Below are positions 34,244-43,133 of a DNA stretch of 50,389 bases, in pieces. Position 1 is the stretch's first letter; the number at the start of each line of letters is the position of its first letter. Source of the stretch: Lachnospiraceae bacterium UBA7086 (GTDB taxonomy: Bacteria > Bacillota > Clostridia > Lachnospirales > Lachnospiraceae); contig DKZA01000002.1 in the NCBI GenBank assembly GCA_002492525.1, forward strand, positions 1 to 50,389, in the 5' to 3' direction. A program made the position numbers and the translations under genes. The notes under the pieces are model-generated. The model was not told the origin of the DNA, searched no databases, and was given only the letters and a program-made list of their open reading frames with translations.

Positions 34244-34591
34244 TTATGTACCCAGTTCCAGGCTGATCATCAGTCCTTCATTGACCGCTTTCATAATATC
34301 GTGATCCAGATGGCAGACTCTGTCTTTCAACCGTTGTTTGTCAATGGTGCGAAGCTGTTCCAACAAAATCACAGAATCTTTGACCATATCATATTTACTG
34401 GCATTTAGTTCTATATGAGTGGGGAGCTTCGCCTTGTTCATCTTGGAGGTAATTGCCGCACAGATTACGGTAGGACTGTGCTTATTTCCCACATCGTTTT
34501 GTATGATGAGCACCGGACGTACCCCGCCCTGCTCTGAGCCGATGACCGGTCTTAAATCTGCATAATAAATATCTCCTCTTCTCATTACCAT
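34244..34591 (-). CDS. mazF: MazF/PemK-type endoribonuclease toxin (EndoA)
   Basis: 115 residues, very close in pattern to Bacillus EndoA/NdoA: RRGDIYYADLRPVIGSEQGG, VRPVLIIQNDVGN, ICAAITSKMNKAKLPTHIEL, KDSVILLEQLRTIDKQRLKD. It cleaves mRNA at a short sequence and is normally inhibited by the MazE/NdoAI antitoxin encoded just upstream. Here only 72 bases separate it from alr, with no room for the ~90-residue antitoxin and no small open frame. ATG 34591 has AGGA about 6 bases upstream. The conserved Arg and Thr/Ser of the active site (R25 region; T48 region) appear intact, so it is probably active. Confidence 0.93.
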   Translation of the reverse strand: MVMRRGDIYYADLRPVIGSEQGGVRPVLIIQNDVGNKHSPTVICAAITSKMNKAKLPTHIELNASKYDMVKDSVILLEQLRTIDKQRLKDRVCHLDHDIMKAVNEGLMISLELGT

Positions 34592-34663
34592 ACACTTCCT
34601 TTGATCAATCTAGCAATCCATATGATTTCCAGCAATAGTATTGCCAGTTTCTCCAAGGTGTAT

Positions 34664-35845
34664 TCAATCCCAATCGTTATAATAGTCCTTCGTTCCCACA
34701 ATCTTTCCTTCTTTCAGATAAACCCGTGGAATCCGTTTGCCCAGGTCACAGGCCAGTTCATAGTTGAATCTGCCGGAAAGGTCACCCAGCATTTCCATGG
34801 TAATCTCTTCCTCCTTGTCTTTTCCGATCAGTGTCACTTCGTCTCCCGGTTCCACATCCGGTATATGGCTTACGTCCACCATAAACTGATCCATACAGAC
34901 CCTGCCCAGAATCGGTGCTTTTCTCCCTTTGATCAATACATAACCTATTCCCGAAAGACTTCTGGGATAGCCGTCCCCATAGCCCACCGGTATCGTGGCC
35001 ACCAGAGTTTTATCATGGGTTATATAAGTTCCGCCATAACTTATCGGCACTCCCGCCTCCACCTCTTTCACATAGACCACATGACTCTTTAAGGAAAGCA
35101 CCGGACGCAGAGAAACAATCGTTCTGGAAACTTCCGATGAAGGCCAGAGCCCATAAAGTGTAATGCCTGCACGAACGGCATCCAGATTTGCCTCAGGCAG
35201 TTCCACGATGCCGGCACTGTTGGAACAATGTCTGACCGGTATATGGTATCCCAATCCGGTTTCTATCTGCTCTATAAAAGATAGGAACCTGGCAAGCTGC
35301 TTGCTGGCAGATGTCTTATCCATCTCATCCGCCCTTGCAAAATGGGTAAAAATCCCCTCCACTCTGATTCCTTCCATGGAAATAAGCTGTTCTACGAAGC
35401 GAAGCCCGCTCTCATCCGGGCGGATGCCCACTCTTGTCATGCCAGTGTCCACCTTCACATGTACACAAACATCCTTACCGATTCTTCGGGCGCAGGCAGC
35501 AAGTTCCTTTACGCTGTCTGGACGAAACACTGCCGGACGGATTTCCTGCCGTATCATTTCCTCATAACTGTAAGGAAAGCTATAGCCCAGGATTAAAATC
35601 ATTTTTTTGAGACCAGCCTTTCTAAGGATAAACGCTTCCTCCGCCGTAGCTACTGCATACCCTGACACATAGGAAAGACGCTCCAGTTCCCTGCCAATCG
35701 GCACTGCACCATGGCCGTAGCCGTCGGTCTTGATAACACCGATCATCTTTGTACCTTCCGCAAGGTTCCGATGCATCTGCTCCATATTGTAACAAACTGC
35801 ATCCAGATCCACTGCCGCATATACTCTCTGATAGTTTTCTAACAT
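34664..35845 (-). CDS. alr: Alanine racemase
   Basis: 393 residues; a PLP enzyme that makes D-alanine for the cell wall. The PLP lysine lies in MIGVIKTDGYGHGAVPI (about residue 39), the catalytic tyrosine in GVPISYGGTYIT, and the C-terminal domain has VCMDQFMVDVSHIPDVEPGD. Family-typical length. GGAG is 7 bases upstream of the start. The alr-mazF order is conserved in Firmicutes. It lies 40 bases downstream of nnr. Confidence 0.96.
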   Translation of the reverse strand: MLENYQRVYAAVDLDAVCYNMEQMHRNLAEGTKMIGVIKTDGYGHGAVPIGRELERLSYVSGYAVATAEEAFILRKAGLKKMILILGYSFPYSYEEMIRQEIRPAVFRPDSVKELAACARRIGKDVCVHVKVDTGMTRVGIRPDESGLRFVEQLISMEGIRVEGIFTHFARADEMDKTSASKQLARFLSFIEQIETGLGYHIPVRHCSNSAGIVELPEANLDAVRAGITLYGLWPSSEVSRTIVSLRPVLSLKSHVVYVKEVEAGVPISYGGTYITHDKTLVATIPVGYGDGYPRSLSGIGYVLIKGRKAPILGRVCMDQFMVDVSHIPDVEPGDEVTLIGKDKEEEITMEMLGDLSGRFNYELACDLGKRIPRVYLKEGKIVGTKDYYNDWD

Positions 35846-35885
35846 AGTTTTCTCCGTTCCGGAACTGATATTTGAGTCCTTCTCT

Positions 35886-37442
35886 TTACAGACATGCTCT
35901 GATTGCGGAGGGAATCTGTGAAATGATGTCTCCGGCAGTCATTGCTTCCTGCGTCATCGCCTCAGCTGCCAAATCTCCTGCGAACCCATGTAAATACACC
36001 CCGGTTACCGCTGCCTCTGAAGCGCTTATTCCCTGGGCCAGAAGCCCTGTCACCATACCGGCCAGCACATCTCCGCTTCCGGCAGCCGCCATACCGGCAT
36101 TTCCTGTGGTATTCAGATAACAGGTCTCGTCATCCGCCTGGACCACTACAGTTCTGGCATCTTTACAAATAACAGTACAACAAAGTTTCTTTGAAAGTAT
36201 TTGGGGATATTGTGTCAAATATTCCTTCCCCATCGCCGTATCACAACCGTAAAGACGGGCAAATTCCCCAATATGGGGCGTAAGGATCGTCTTTCTTTGT
36301 CGATTTTTCTCTGTCATAATTTCCTGTAATTCTCTGTCCTTTGCCAACAAATTCAAACCATCTGCATCAATCACCAAAGGAAGACTGCTCTCTTCTATGC
36401 AGATTCTAAGGAGACGTTTGGCTTTTGCTCCCAGACCGATACCAGGTCCGATCAATATACAGTCTGCCCAGGAAAGTGCTTCTCGAAACGCTGTCTGGAA
36501 AGCAGTCTGACTGTCCGTATCCATAGCATACTTATCCTCTTTTGCCTCATAAGTTAAAAGCATGGCTTCCGGCACATACTGTAAAACCGCATCCCGGTTT
36601 TCCAAGGCAGTGACCACCTTCACCATCCCTGCCCCGGTGCTGAAAGTACTCTTAGCAGCCAGCATGGCCGCGCCGCAGGTCTGTTTGCTGCCTGCAATCA
36701 CCAGTGCTTTACCAAAGGTACCTTTATTGCCATCCGGCACACGCTTTGGCAGCAACCCTTTCTGTACACCGCAATAAGTATACCAGAGGGGATTTTGCCC
36801 CAAAAAACTTCTCTCGTCAATTCCCATCTGTCCGCGAATCAATCTGCCGCAATACCCGGTACCCGGATAAAGCATCTGTCCCAATTTGTAGAAACCATAA
36901 GTAACTGTCAAATCAGCCTGCACTGCTTCTCCAACCGTTTTGCCAGTATCCGCCTGTACCCCGGAGGGAATATCAATACTGCATACATAAGCTCTCTGTG
37001 CATTGATCCAGGCTGCCGCCTGAGCATATCTGCCTTCCAGCGGCCTGGATAACCCAACGCCAAAAATGGCATCTATCACTATATCCATATCATATGTGAC
37101 TTTTTCAATCGTGCCATAGATTCTGGCTCCATAGCTTTGCAGTATCTCAAGCTGCCTTTTGGTTTCTTCCGTACACTGTTCATAATCCGCCAGCAGAACA
37201 AACTCCACGGCATACCCTTCCAACAACAAAAGTCTCCCAACGGCCAGGCCGTCTCCCCCGTTATTGCCGCCGCCAGACACGACCACAACTTTCTTATGTC
37301 CTTTTCCCAAAATCTCCCGTAAGATTTCCACTGTCACAAGCGCCGCCCGCTCCATCAAAAGCAATGACGGCATCCGATGAACATCTATGGTATTTTTATC
37401 ATACTGCTTCATCTGGGAAGCAGTCACAAGATATTCTTTCAT
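35886..37442 (-). CDS. nnr: Bifunctional NAD(P)H-hydrate epimerase/dehydratase
   Basis: 518 residues, two domains: N-terminal YjeF_N epimerase (about 1-215; GGGNNGGDGLAVGRLLLLEG) and C-terminal ADP-dependent dehydratase (about 225-518; KALVIAGSKQTCGAAMLAAK, LVIDADGLNLLA, ILTPHIGEFARLYG, GNAGMAAAGSGDVLAGM). It repairs damaged NADHX and NADPHX. The neighbouring rex, which senses NADH/NAD+, suits a nicotinamide-nucleotide theme. GAGG 8 bases upstream of the start. Confidence 0.95.
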   Translation of the reverse strand: MKEYLVTASQMKQYDKNTIDVHRMPSLLLMERAALVTVEILREILGKGHKKVVVVSGGGNNGGDGLAVGRLLLLEGYAVEFVLLADYEQCTEETKRQLEILQSYGARIYGTIEKVTYDMDIVIDAIFGVGLSRPLEGRYAQAAAWINAQRAYVCSIDIPSGVQADTGKTVGEAVQADLTVTYGFYKLGQMLYPGTGYCGRLIRGQMGIDERSFLGQNPLWYTYCGVQKGLLPKRVPDGNKGTFGKALVIAGSKQTCGAAMLAAKSTFSTGAGMVKVVTALENRDAVLQYVPEAMLLTYEAKEDKYAMDTDSQTAFQTAFREALSWADCILIGPGIGLGAKAKRLLRICIEESSLPLVIDADGLNLLAKDRELQEIMTEKNRQRKTILTPHIGEFARLYGCDTAMGKEYLTQYPQILSKKLCCTVICKDARTVVVQADDETCYLNTTGNAGMAAAGSGDVLAGMVTGLLAQGISASEAAVTGVYLHGFAGDLAAEAMTQEAMTAGDIISQIPSAIRACL

Positions 37443-37503
37443 AACATAAACCTCTTTCTATCATGATGGAAAACTTCTTGGAAAATAAGGGAGCGCCAAA
37501 ACC

Positions 37504-38202
37504 CTAAGATTTCGACGCATCCGTGTTTTCTTCTTTCGGCTTTTCCTCCTCCGGTTTCCCAGTCTGCTCTTTGCCCTGCATTTTCTTCTGATATTTTTCT
37601 TCCGGATTATACTTCATATCAAAAAGTTCGATCACATCCGCTCCGAAAATATCATGCATATAAGAATAAAGCCTGTGATTCATGGCTTCTTTTTCCTGCT
37701 TGCGAACTACTTTCTTCTTCAGTTCCCGTCTGATTTCCCCTATCCACTGTTCAATCTCTTCGAGTTCCGCAGTATTTTGCTGCAGTTTTTTATAACATAC
37801 TTCCATGGTGCTAACCATCAGTTTGTTGTTCAATTGATTGATCTGTCTGGGAAGTTCTACCATTTCCTCCTCATAAGCGTCCATTTTTTCATTACATTCA
37901 TTGATCAGGCGCTTATGGTCAGACATATCCTTATCCTGCTTTTTGGTCGGATGTTCTCCCATCTCATCAGCCAGAATTACAACTTCATCCATCAACTTTT
38001 TTTTCAGCTTTTTGATTTCCTTACATTCTGTATTGATCTTACCCTGGCGCTTTATCAGTTCATTCAATTCCTTTTCCGTACTTTTAATCTCCGGAGAGTA
38101 TTCCGCCTGGGTAAAAAGTTTATGCCATTTATTATCCAGTGTTAATATAGGAATTTTTCTACCTATCAGTGCCTGTTTAAATAGCTCTTCCGACTTTGCC
38201 AT
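37504..38202 (-). CDS. Coiled-coil protein of unknown function next to rex
   Basis: 232 residues, cytosolic, no membrane segments. The N-terminus is MAKSEELFKQALIGRKIPIL, then a long heptad-like, Lys/Glu-rich coiled coil from about residue 40 to 175 (KELNELIKRQGKINTECKEI, KKLKKKLMDEVVILADEMGE). A short globular stretch (HRLYSYMHDIFGADVIELFD, about 177-196) and a Lys/Glu/Gln tail (ending ENTDASKS) follow. I do not recognise a family. Very strong Shine-Dalgarno (GAGGGGGAA). It lies between rex (28 bases away) and nnr, probably co-transcribed. Confidence 0.78.
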   Translation of the reverse strand: MAKSEELFKQALIGRKIPILTLDNKWHKLFTQAEYSPEIKSTEKELNELIKRQGKINTECKEIKKLKKKLMDEVVILADEMGEHPTKKQDKDMSDHKRLINECNEKMDAYEEEMVELPRQINQLNNKLMVSTMEVCYKKLQQNTAELEEIEQWIGEIRRELKKKVVRKQEKEAMNHRLYSYMHDIFGADVIELFDMKYNPEEKYQKKMQGKEQTGKPEEEKPKEENTDASKS

Positions 38203-38230
38203 TGCCGTTCCCCCTCACTTTTGTGTCTCA

Positions 38231-38869
38231 CTATTTCTCACACGCACGGGAAGACAGATTATAGGATAATTTCATCAAACTGTCTGACAGATGAACATTT
38301 TCCACCTGAATTCGATCCGGAACCCGCAGATCTACATGGGCAAAATTCCAGATACCTTTAATTCCACAGCCGACTAACTGTTCCGCTACTTCCACTGCAC
38401 TTGCCTTAGGTATGGTAAGTACGGCGATATCAATATCATTTTCCCGCACAAAGGATTCCATCTCATCCATGGGACGCACCATAACTCCTCGAATTTTGCG
38501 GCCGCAGACCTGCGGATCATTATCAAAGATTCCTCGAAAGATAAACCCACGCCGTTCAAAATTCATATAATTAAAAAGTGCCTGTCCCAGATGTCCGGCT
38601 CCCACAATGATCAGATTATGCTCTCTATGAAGTCCCAGTATTTTACCGATTTCATCATATAAAAAACCTACATTATATCCATATCCCTGCTGTCCAAAAC
38701 CGCCAAAATTATTTAGATCCTGCCTGATCTGCGAGGCAGTCACCTGCATAATATCACTCAGTTCCTGCGAAGAAACTCTTTCTATCCCCTCATCTTTCAG
38801 TTCACCCAGATATCTGAAATACCTTGGCAAACGGCCCACCACAGCCTGTGAAATTTCTTTTTCTTCCAC
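38231..38869 (-). CDS. rex: Redox-sensing transcriptional repressor Rex (GTG start)
   Basis: 212 residues. The start codon is GTG at 38867-38869, with GGGGAGG 7 bases upstream. N-terminal winged helix (about 1-80: LPRYFRYLGELKDEG, ASQIRQDLNNFGGFGQQGYG) and a Rossmann domain with NLIIVGAGHLGQALFNY (GAGHLG at 90-95). Rex binds operator DNA when NADH/NAD+ is low and lets go when NADH rises, controlling fermentation genes. C-terminal VENVHLSDSLMKLSYNL is the swapped helix. It is the first gene of a run coiled coil, nnr, alr, mazF. Good sigma-A promoter at 38926-38954. Confidence 0.96.
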   Translation of the reverse strand: MEEKEISQAVVGRLPRYFRYLGELKDEGIERVSSQELSDIMQVTASQIRQDLNNFGGFGQQGYGYNVGFLYDEIGKILGLHREHNLIIVGAGHLGQALFNYMNFERRGFIFRGIFDNDPQVCGRKIRGVMVRPMDEMESFVRENDIDIAVLTIPKASAVEVAEQLVGCGIKGIWNFAHVDLRVPDRIQVENVHLSDSLMKLSYNLSSRACEK

Positions 38870-38925
38870 GACGCCGCCTCCCCAAATCTGTTTCCTGGTT
38901 TTTACCAGTCTGCATATTTGAGATT

Positions 38926-38954
38926 AGTATACAACTGTGTTAAAATTATGTCAA
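38926..38954 (-). promoter_or_regulatory. Near-consensus sigma-A promoter of rex
   Basis: Minus strand: TTGACA (38949-38954), 17 bases, TATACT (38926-38931). It lies about 57 bases upstream of the rex GTG. The spacer holds AATTTTAACACAGTTG; a clear Rex operator (TTGTTAA-N4-TTAACAA) is not present. Confidence 0.8.
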
Positions 38955-39045
38955 TGAATTGACAGGGATGACGCCTGCTTGTAAACTGGTAATATTCCCT
39001 AATTGCACAATCATTACAGCGTTGAAGAAAGGTTTGGTAAATACT

Positions 39046-40968
39046 GTGATACTTTCAGTCAGTAATATAAACAAAGCATTTCATGAGGTACCCGTCTTAC
39101 GAAACGTATCCTTTCATATAGAAGATTACGATAAAGCCGCTATTGTTGGCATCAACGGTGCGGGTAAAACGACGCTTCTGCGGATTATCATGGGAGAACT
39201 CTCGGCAGACGAAGGGATTGTAACAATCTCCAAGGACAAAACGGTAGGCTACTTGTCCCAGCATGAAGCTGTATCAGGGGAAAATACCATCTACGAAGAA
39301 CTTCTGTCTGTGAAGCAGGAAATCATTGCGATGGAACAGCAGATGCACACGGTAGAATTACAGATGAAAACTGCCTCCGGGGAACATCTGGAGCAGCTTA
39401 TGAACACGTATGCCTCTTTGACACATGCCTATGAGGCTGCCAACGGCTATGCCTATAAAAGTGAACTGACCGGCGTGCTAAAGGGACTCGGCTTTATGGA
39501 ATCGGAATTTGACAAATCAGTCGCAACTCTTTCTGGCGGACAAAAAACACGGGTTGCCCTTGGCAAACTTCTCTTGCTGAAGCCTAATCTGATTATTTTG
39601 GATGAGCCCACGAACCATCTGGACTTATCTTCCATCACCTGGTTGGAAACCTATCTTTTGAATTATAAGGGCGCTGTGATCCTGGTATCCCATGACCGCT
39701 ACTTTCTTGACCGGATTGCCAACAAAGTGATCGAGATTGACAATACCAAAGCCACAGTTTTTCACGGCAACTATACTGACTATGCCACAGGCAAGGAAAT
39801 GCTGCGGGCAGCTGCCTATAACGCCTATATGAAACAGCAGCAGGAAATCAAACATCAGGAGGCTGTCATTGAAAAGCTGAAATCCTTTAACCGTGAGAAG
39901 TCAATTAAGCGCGCCGAAAGCCGTGAAAAAATGCTGGATAAAATAGAGCGTTTGGAAAAACCGGTCGAATATGAAAGGGCAATCCATTTTGAACTGACGC
40001 CATCTGTTCTGAGTGGAAACGACGTTCTCCGCGTGGAAAATTACAGTAAAAGCTTCGGTGATAATCATCTTTTTCACGATATGTCCTTTGAGGTAAAACG
40101 CGGAGAAAAAATCGCCATTATCGGTCAGAACGGTACTGGCAAAACGACGCTGTTAAAAATGATTAACGGAATGGAGCCGGCAGATAACGGGACTGCTATC
40201 CCCGGCACAAATGTAGAAATTGGTTACTACGATCAGGAACACAATGTTCTTCATGACGAAAAGACAATATTTGAAGAAATTCAGGATGATTACCCGTCTC
40301 TTACCCACACGGAAATCCGCAATGTATTGGCGGCATTTCTCTTTACCGGGGAAGATGTCTTTAAACCTGTCCATCTGCTGAGCGGCGGCGAAAAGGGACG
40401 TGTTTCCCTCGCAAAGCTGATGCTCTCGAAAGCCAACTTTCTGCTTTTGGACGAGCCGACGAACCATTTAGATATTACGTCAAAGGAAATTTTGGAAACC
40501 GCGGTCAACAACTATACCGGCACGGTACTGTATGTCTCCCATGACCGTTATTTTATCAATAAGACTGCCACCAGAATTCTAGACTTAACCGGTCAGAAAC
40601 TACTGTCCTACAATGGAAATTATTCCTATTACTTAGATAAAAAGGACACAATGGAAAAAATACATTTAACACCGGAACATACCGATACACAGAAAAAGGA
40701 AGATACGGAATCCAAGCTTGACTGGCAGGAACAAAAACAGCTTGCCGCAAAACGCCGCAAGCTGGAAAATCAGTATAGTCAGATTGAGCAAAAAATCGAG
40801 ATGTTGGAAAACGAGATTGCCGCTCTCGATATCGAGCTCTCCTTGCCGGAACATGCCACAAACTCTGCAAAACTTACTGAACTGAGCAGAGAGCGGGAGG
40901 AAAAAGAGTCCGCTCTTGCCGAAGCGATGGAGTTGTGGGAAGACTTGGCAGAGCAATTGACACTATGA
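39046..40968 (+). CDS. ABC-F family ATPase (duplicated ATPase, no membrane domain)
   Basis: 640 residues from a GTG at 39046 that gives the usual ABC-F N-terminus VILSVSNINKAFHEVPVLRN; the open frame runs back to an ATG at 38959 but that stretch does not look like protein of this family. Two ATPase domains: Walker A GINGAGKTTLL and GQNGTGKTTLL, signatures LSGGQKTRVALGK and LSGGEKGRVSLAK, and Walker B with EPTNHLD twice. The P-site tRNA-interaction linker is basic (REKSIKRAESREKMLDKIER). A C-terminal coiled coil (about 565-640) is of the YdiF kind. Such proteins act on ribosomes; antibiotic-protection members share the fold but this pattern looks housekeeping. It stops 6 bases past the convergent amidohydrolase stop. 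Confidence 0.92.
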   Translation: MILSVSNINKAFHEVPVLRNVSFHIEDYDKAAIVGINGAGKTTLLRIIMGELSADEGIVTISKDKTVGYLSQHEAVSGENTIYEELLSVKQEIIAMEQQMHTVELQMKTASGEHLEQLMNTYASLTHAYEAANGYAYKSELTGVLKGLGFMESEFDKSVATLSGGQKTRVALGKLLLLKPNLIILDEPTNHLDLSSITWLETYLLNYKGAVILVSHDRYFLDRIANKVIEIDNTKATVFHGNYTDYATGKEMLRAAAYNAYMKQQQEIKHQEAVIEKLKSFNREKSIKRAESREKMLDKIERLEKPVEYERAIHFELTPSVLSGNDVLRVENYSKSFGDNHLFHDMSFEVKRGEKIAIIGQNGTGKTTLLKMINGMEPADNGTAIPGTNVEIGYYDQEHNVLHDEKTIFEEIQDDYPSLTHTEIRNVLAAFLFTGEDVFKPVHLLSGGEKGRVSLAKLMLSKANFLLLDEPTNHLDITSKEILETAVNNYTGTVLYVSHDRYFINKTATRILDLTGQKLLSYNGNYSYYLDKKDTMEKIHLTPEHTDTQKKEDTESKLDWQEQKQLAAKRRKLENQYSQIEQKIEMLENEIAALDIELSLPEHATNSAKLTELSREREEKESALAEAMELWEDLAEQLTL

Positions 40969-42243
40969 CTCCTTACACCGTTTAATGATTGCATTTGCCT
41001 TTTTATAAATATCTTCAACGTCTTCCCCTACAAAAAACTCTCCGTTCTCGTACAGGATTTTTCCGTCTATCATCGTAAGCTTTATATTTTCCTTGCTTCC
41101 ACTATAGACAAGGTTCTTTACAATATTATTTTCCGGCTGCATATTCGGTCGGTGCATATTAATCATAATGATATCCGCCTTCTTGCCAACAGCCAGCACA
41201 TCACAGTCTGTCAGCCCCATCGCCTTCGCCCCGCCTGTCGTTGCCATGCGGAGCACTGCTGCAGCGTCCATAGCCGCCGCATCCATTTTTGTAACCTTCT
41301 GCAGCGTGGCTGCCAGATACATCTCACGGAACATATCTAAGGCATTGTTGCTGGCCGGCCCATCTGTACCAAGAGCCAGATTGATTCCCTTATCTAACAT
41401 CGTACAAAGATCGGCAACACCACTGGCAAGCTTCACATTGGAAGAAGGATTTGATACAATGGATACATTTTTATTTAAGCAGATATCCATATCCTCCTCA
41501 TTCATCCAGACGCCGTGGAATCCGCCACCGCCATATTCGAATATACCGACAGAGTCCAGATATTTTACCGGAGACATGCCGTACCTGCCGTAGCACTCAT
41601 CCACTTCCTTCTTCGTCTCGGCAAGATGCAGATAAACCGGCTCTTTCATCTTCTGCGCCAGTCTGGCAAGCTCCTCTATCGTCTCGCCTTTTGTCGTATA
41701 TTCTGCGTGAAAGCCAAGCTTGTAACTTACAAGAGGGGAAACCTCATTTATTTTATAGTATTCCTCCTCCGTCTCAGGAACCGTGCCGCCAAAATCATTC
41801 ATGCTGCCGCATAAAACGGTACGATAGCCCAGTTCCTTAGAGGCAATGGCATGGCACATATTATCCAGATACATATCAAAATTTGATGTGATTCCGCTCG
41901 TCAGATACTCCAGCATACCAAGCTTTGCCAAATCCACCTGATCTTCCTTTGTCAGCTTCGCCTCCATTGGAAACACCCGATTGTACAACCATTCCTGCAG
42001 GGGAAGATCGTCAGCATAAGAACGGAGAAATGTCATCGCCGAATGGGTATGCGCATTTTTAAATCCCGGTAAAAGCAGATTCCCTGCACAGTCAATCTCC
42101 CTGTCCCATTCTTTTTCCCCATTCGGTGCAGCTCCCTTACCAACATACGTGATCCGACTTTCTTCTGTGTGGAGCTCCCCTTCAAAAATCTCCGCATTTT
42201 CTTCCATTGTCAATATTCTGGCATTGTAAAAACGTATTTTCAT
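40963..42243 (-). CDS. Amidohydrolase of the MTA/SAH deaminase type
   Basis: 426 residues, start 42243 with GGAGG 7 bases upstream. A metal-dependent amidohydrolase: LPGFKNAHTHSAMTFLRSYA (His65, His67), later YLHLAETKKEVDECY, GVWMNEEDM-like loop with a histidine, and GTDGPASNNALDMF with the metal-binding Asp. This set is typical of methylthioadenosine/S-adenosylhomocysteine deaminase relatives. The exact substrate (MTA, SAH, adenosine or another purine derivative) is not certain. It is 29 bases downstream of a purine nucleoside phosphorylase, which suits a two-step salvage: deaminate, then phosphorolyse. Confidence 0.85.
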   Translation of the reverse strand: MKIRFYNARILTMEENAEIFEGELHTEESRITYVGKGAAPNGEKEWDREIDCAGNLLLPGFKNAHTHSAMTFLRSYADDLPLQEWLYNRVFPMEAKLTKEDQVDLAKLGMLEYLTSGITSNFDMYLDNMCHAIASKELGYRTVLCGSMNDFGGTVPETEEEYYKINEVSPLVSYKLGFHAEYTTKGETIEELARLAQKMKEPVYLHLAETKKEVDECYGRYGMSPVKYLDSVGIFEYGGGGFHGVWMNEEDMDICLNKNVSIVSNPSSNVKLASGVADLCTMLDKGINLALGTDGPASNNALDMFREMYLAATLQKVTKMDAAAMDAAAVLRMATTGGAKAMGLTDCDVLAVGKKADIIMINMHRPNMQPENNIVKNLVYSGSKENIKLTMIDGKILYENGEFFVGEDVEDIYKKANAIIKRCKES

Positions 42244-42272
42244 TTTCTTCCTCCTATTCCAAACATTTATGC

Positions 42273-43097
42273 TTACCAAAACTTTTCGATCGAGCAGGTT
42301 ACCAGTTTCTTAAATAGCGGCGCTACCCGGTCTGCCATAGCGCTGACCTCCTCGTGGCTGAGTGGCGAGGCATCCGTCCCGCCCGCCATATTTGTAATAC
42401 ACGAGATACCGCAAACACTCATTCCCATGTGCCTTGCCGCAATCGCCTCCACCGCCGTACTCATTCCCACGGCATGAGCTCCCAGCATCGCAAACATACG
42501 AACTTCGGTCGGCGACTCATAATTTGGTCCGGTTGTCTGAACGTAGACACCCTCTTTCAGAGAAATACCACATTCTTTCGCTGTGTTCTGGATAATCTTT
42601 CGCAATTCCTTATCATAAATCGTATCCATGGAAGGGAACCTCGGCCCCCACTCCTCCACATTTTTCCCAATCAGTGGGGATGGGACAAAGGAACTGATTT
42701 GGTCAGTGAGAAGCATAAAATCTCCTGGTTTTACTTTTTCACTGATACCCCCGGCGGCATTGGTCAAAAATAGAGCTTCGGCCCCGAGTTTTCTCATAAG
42801 GCGAACTGGAAGAACGACATCACTCATTGCATACCCCTCGTAGTAATGCACACGTCCCTGCATAATAACTACGGGCGTATTGCCAATATAACCAAAGACG
42901 AAACGTCCCTTATGCCCCGCCACGGTAGATACCGGAAAACCTTCAATCTCTGCATAATTGACTACTGCTTTTTTGTCAATCTCATCTGCCAGCTCGCCCA
43001 GTCCACTTCCCAGAATCAGAGCTACCTTTGGCACAAAATCTGTTTTCTCCCGTACCTGCCTGACACAATCATCTACTTTTCTCATATTCCCGTCCAT
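42273..43097 (-). CDS. Purine-nucleoside phosphorylase (trimeric type)
   Basis: 274 residues. Pattern of the trimeric class: VALILGSGLGELADEI, TVAGHKGRFVFGYI, RVHYYEGY, EALFLTNAAGGISEKVKPGD, and SCITNMAGG near the C-terminus with the Asn that reads 6-oxopurines. It converts inosine/guanosine (or methylthioinosine in some bacteria) to free base and sugar-1-phosphate. GGAGG lies 6 bases before the ATG at 43097. It is the gene upstream of the deaminase, so both are likely made together. Confidence 0.9.
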   Translation of the reverse strand: MDGNMRKVDDCVRQVREKTDFVPKVALILGSGLGELADEIDKKAVVNYAEIEGFPVSTVAGHKGRFVFGYIGNTPVVIMQGRVHYYEGYAMSDVVLPVRLMRKLGAEALFLTNAAGGISEKVKPGDFMLLTDQISSFVPSPLIGKNVEEWGPRFPSMDTIYDKELRKIIQNTAKECGISLKEGVYVQTTGPNYESPTEVRMFAMLGAHAVGMSTAVEAIAARHMGMSVCGISCITNMAGGTDASPLSHEEVSAMADRVAPLFKKLVTCSIEKFW

Positions 43098-43133
43098 CCT
43101 GCACCTCCAATTTTAAAAATCTTAACGGATATC

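Noticed and set aside
38939..38959. Possible Rex operator near the rex promoter (GTGTTAAAATTATGTCA)
   Set aside because: Only one half resembles TTGTTAA; the second half fails the inverted repeat. The promoter explains the sequence.
39046..40968. ABC-F gene as an acquired antibiotic-resistance determinant
   Set aside because: The architecture with a C-terminal coiled coil looks like the housekeeping YdiF type, and there are no mobile-element traces or flanking repeats.
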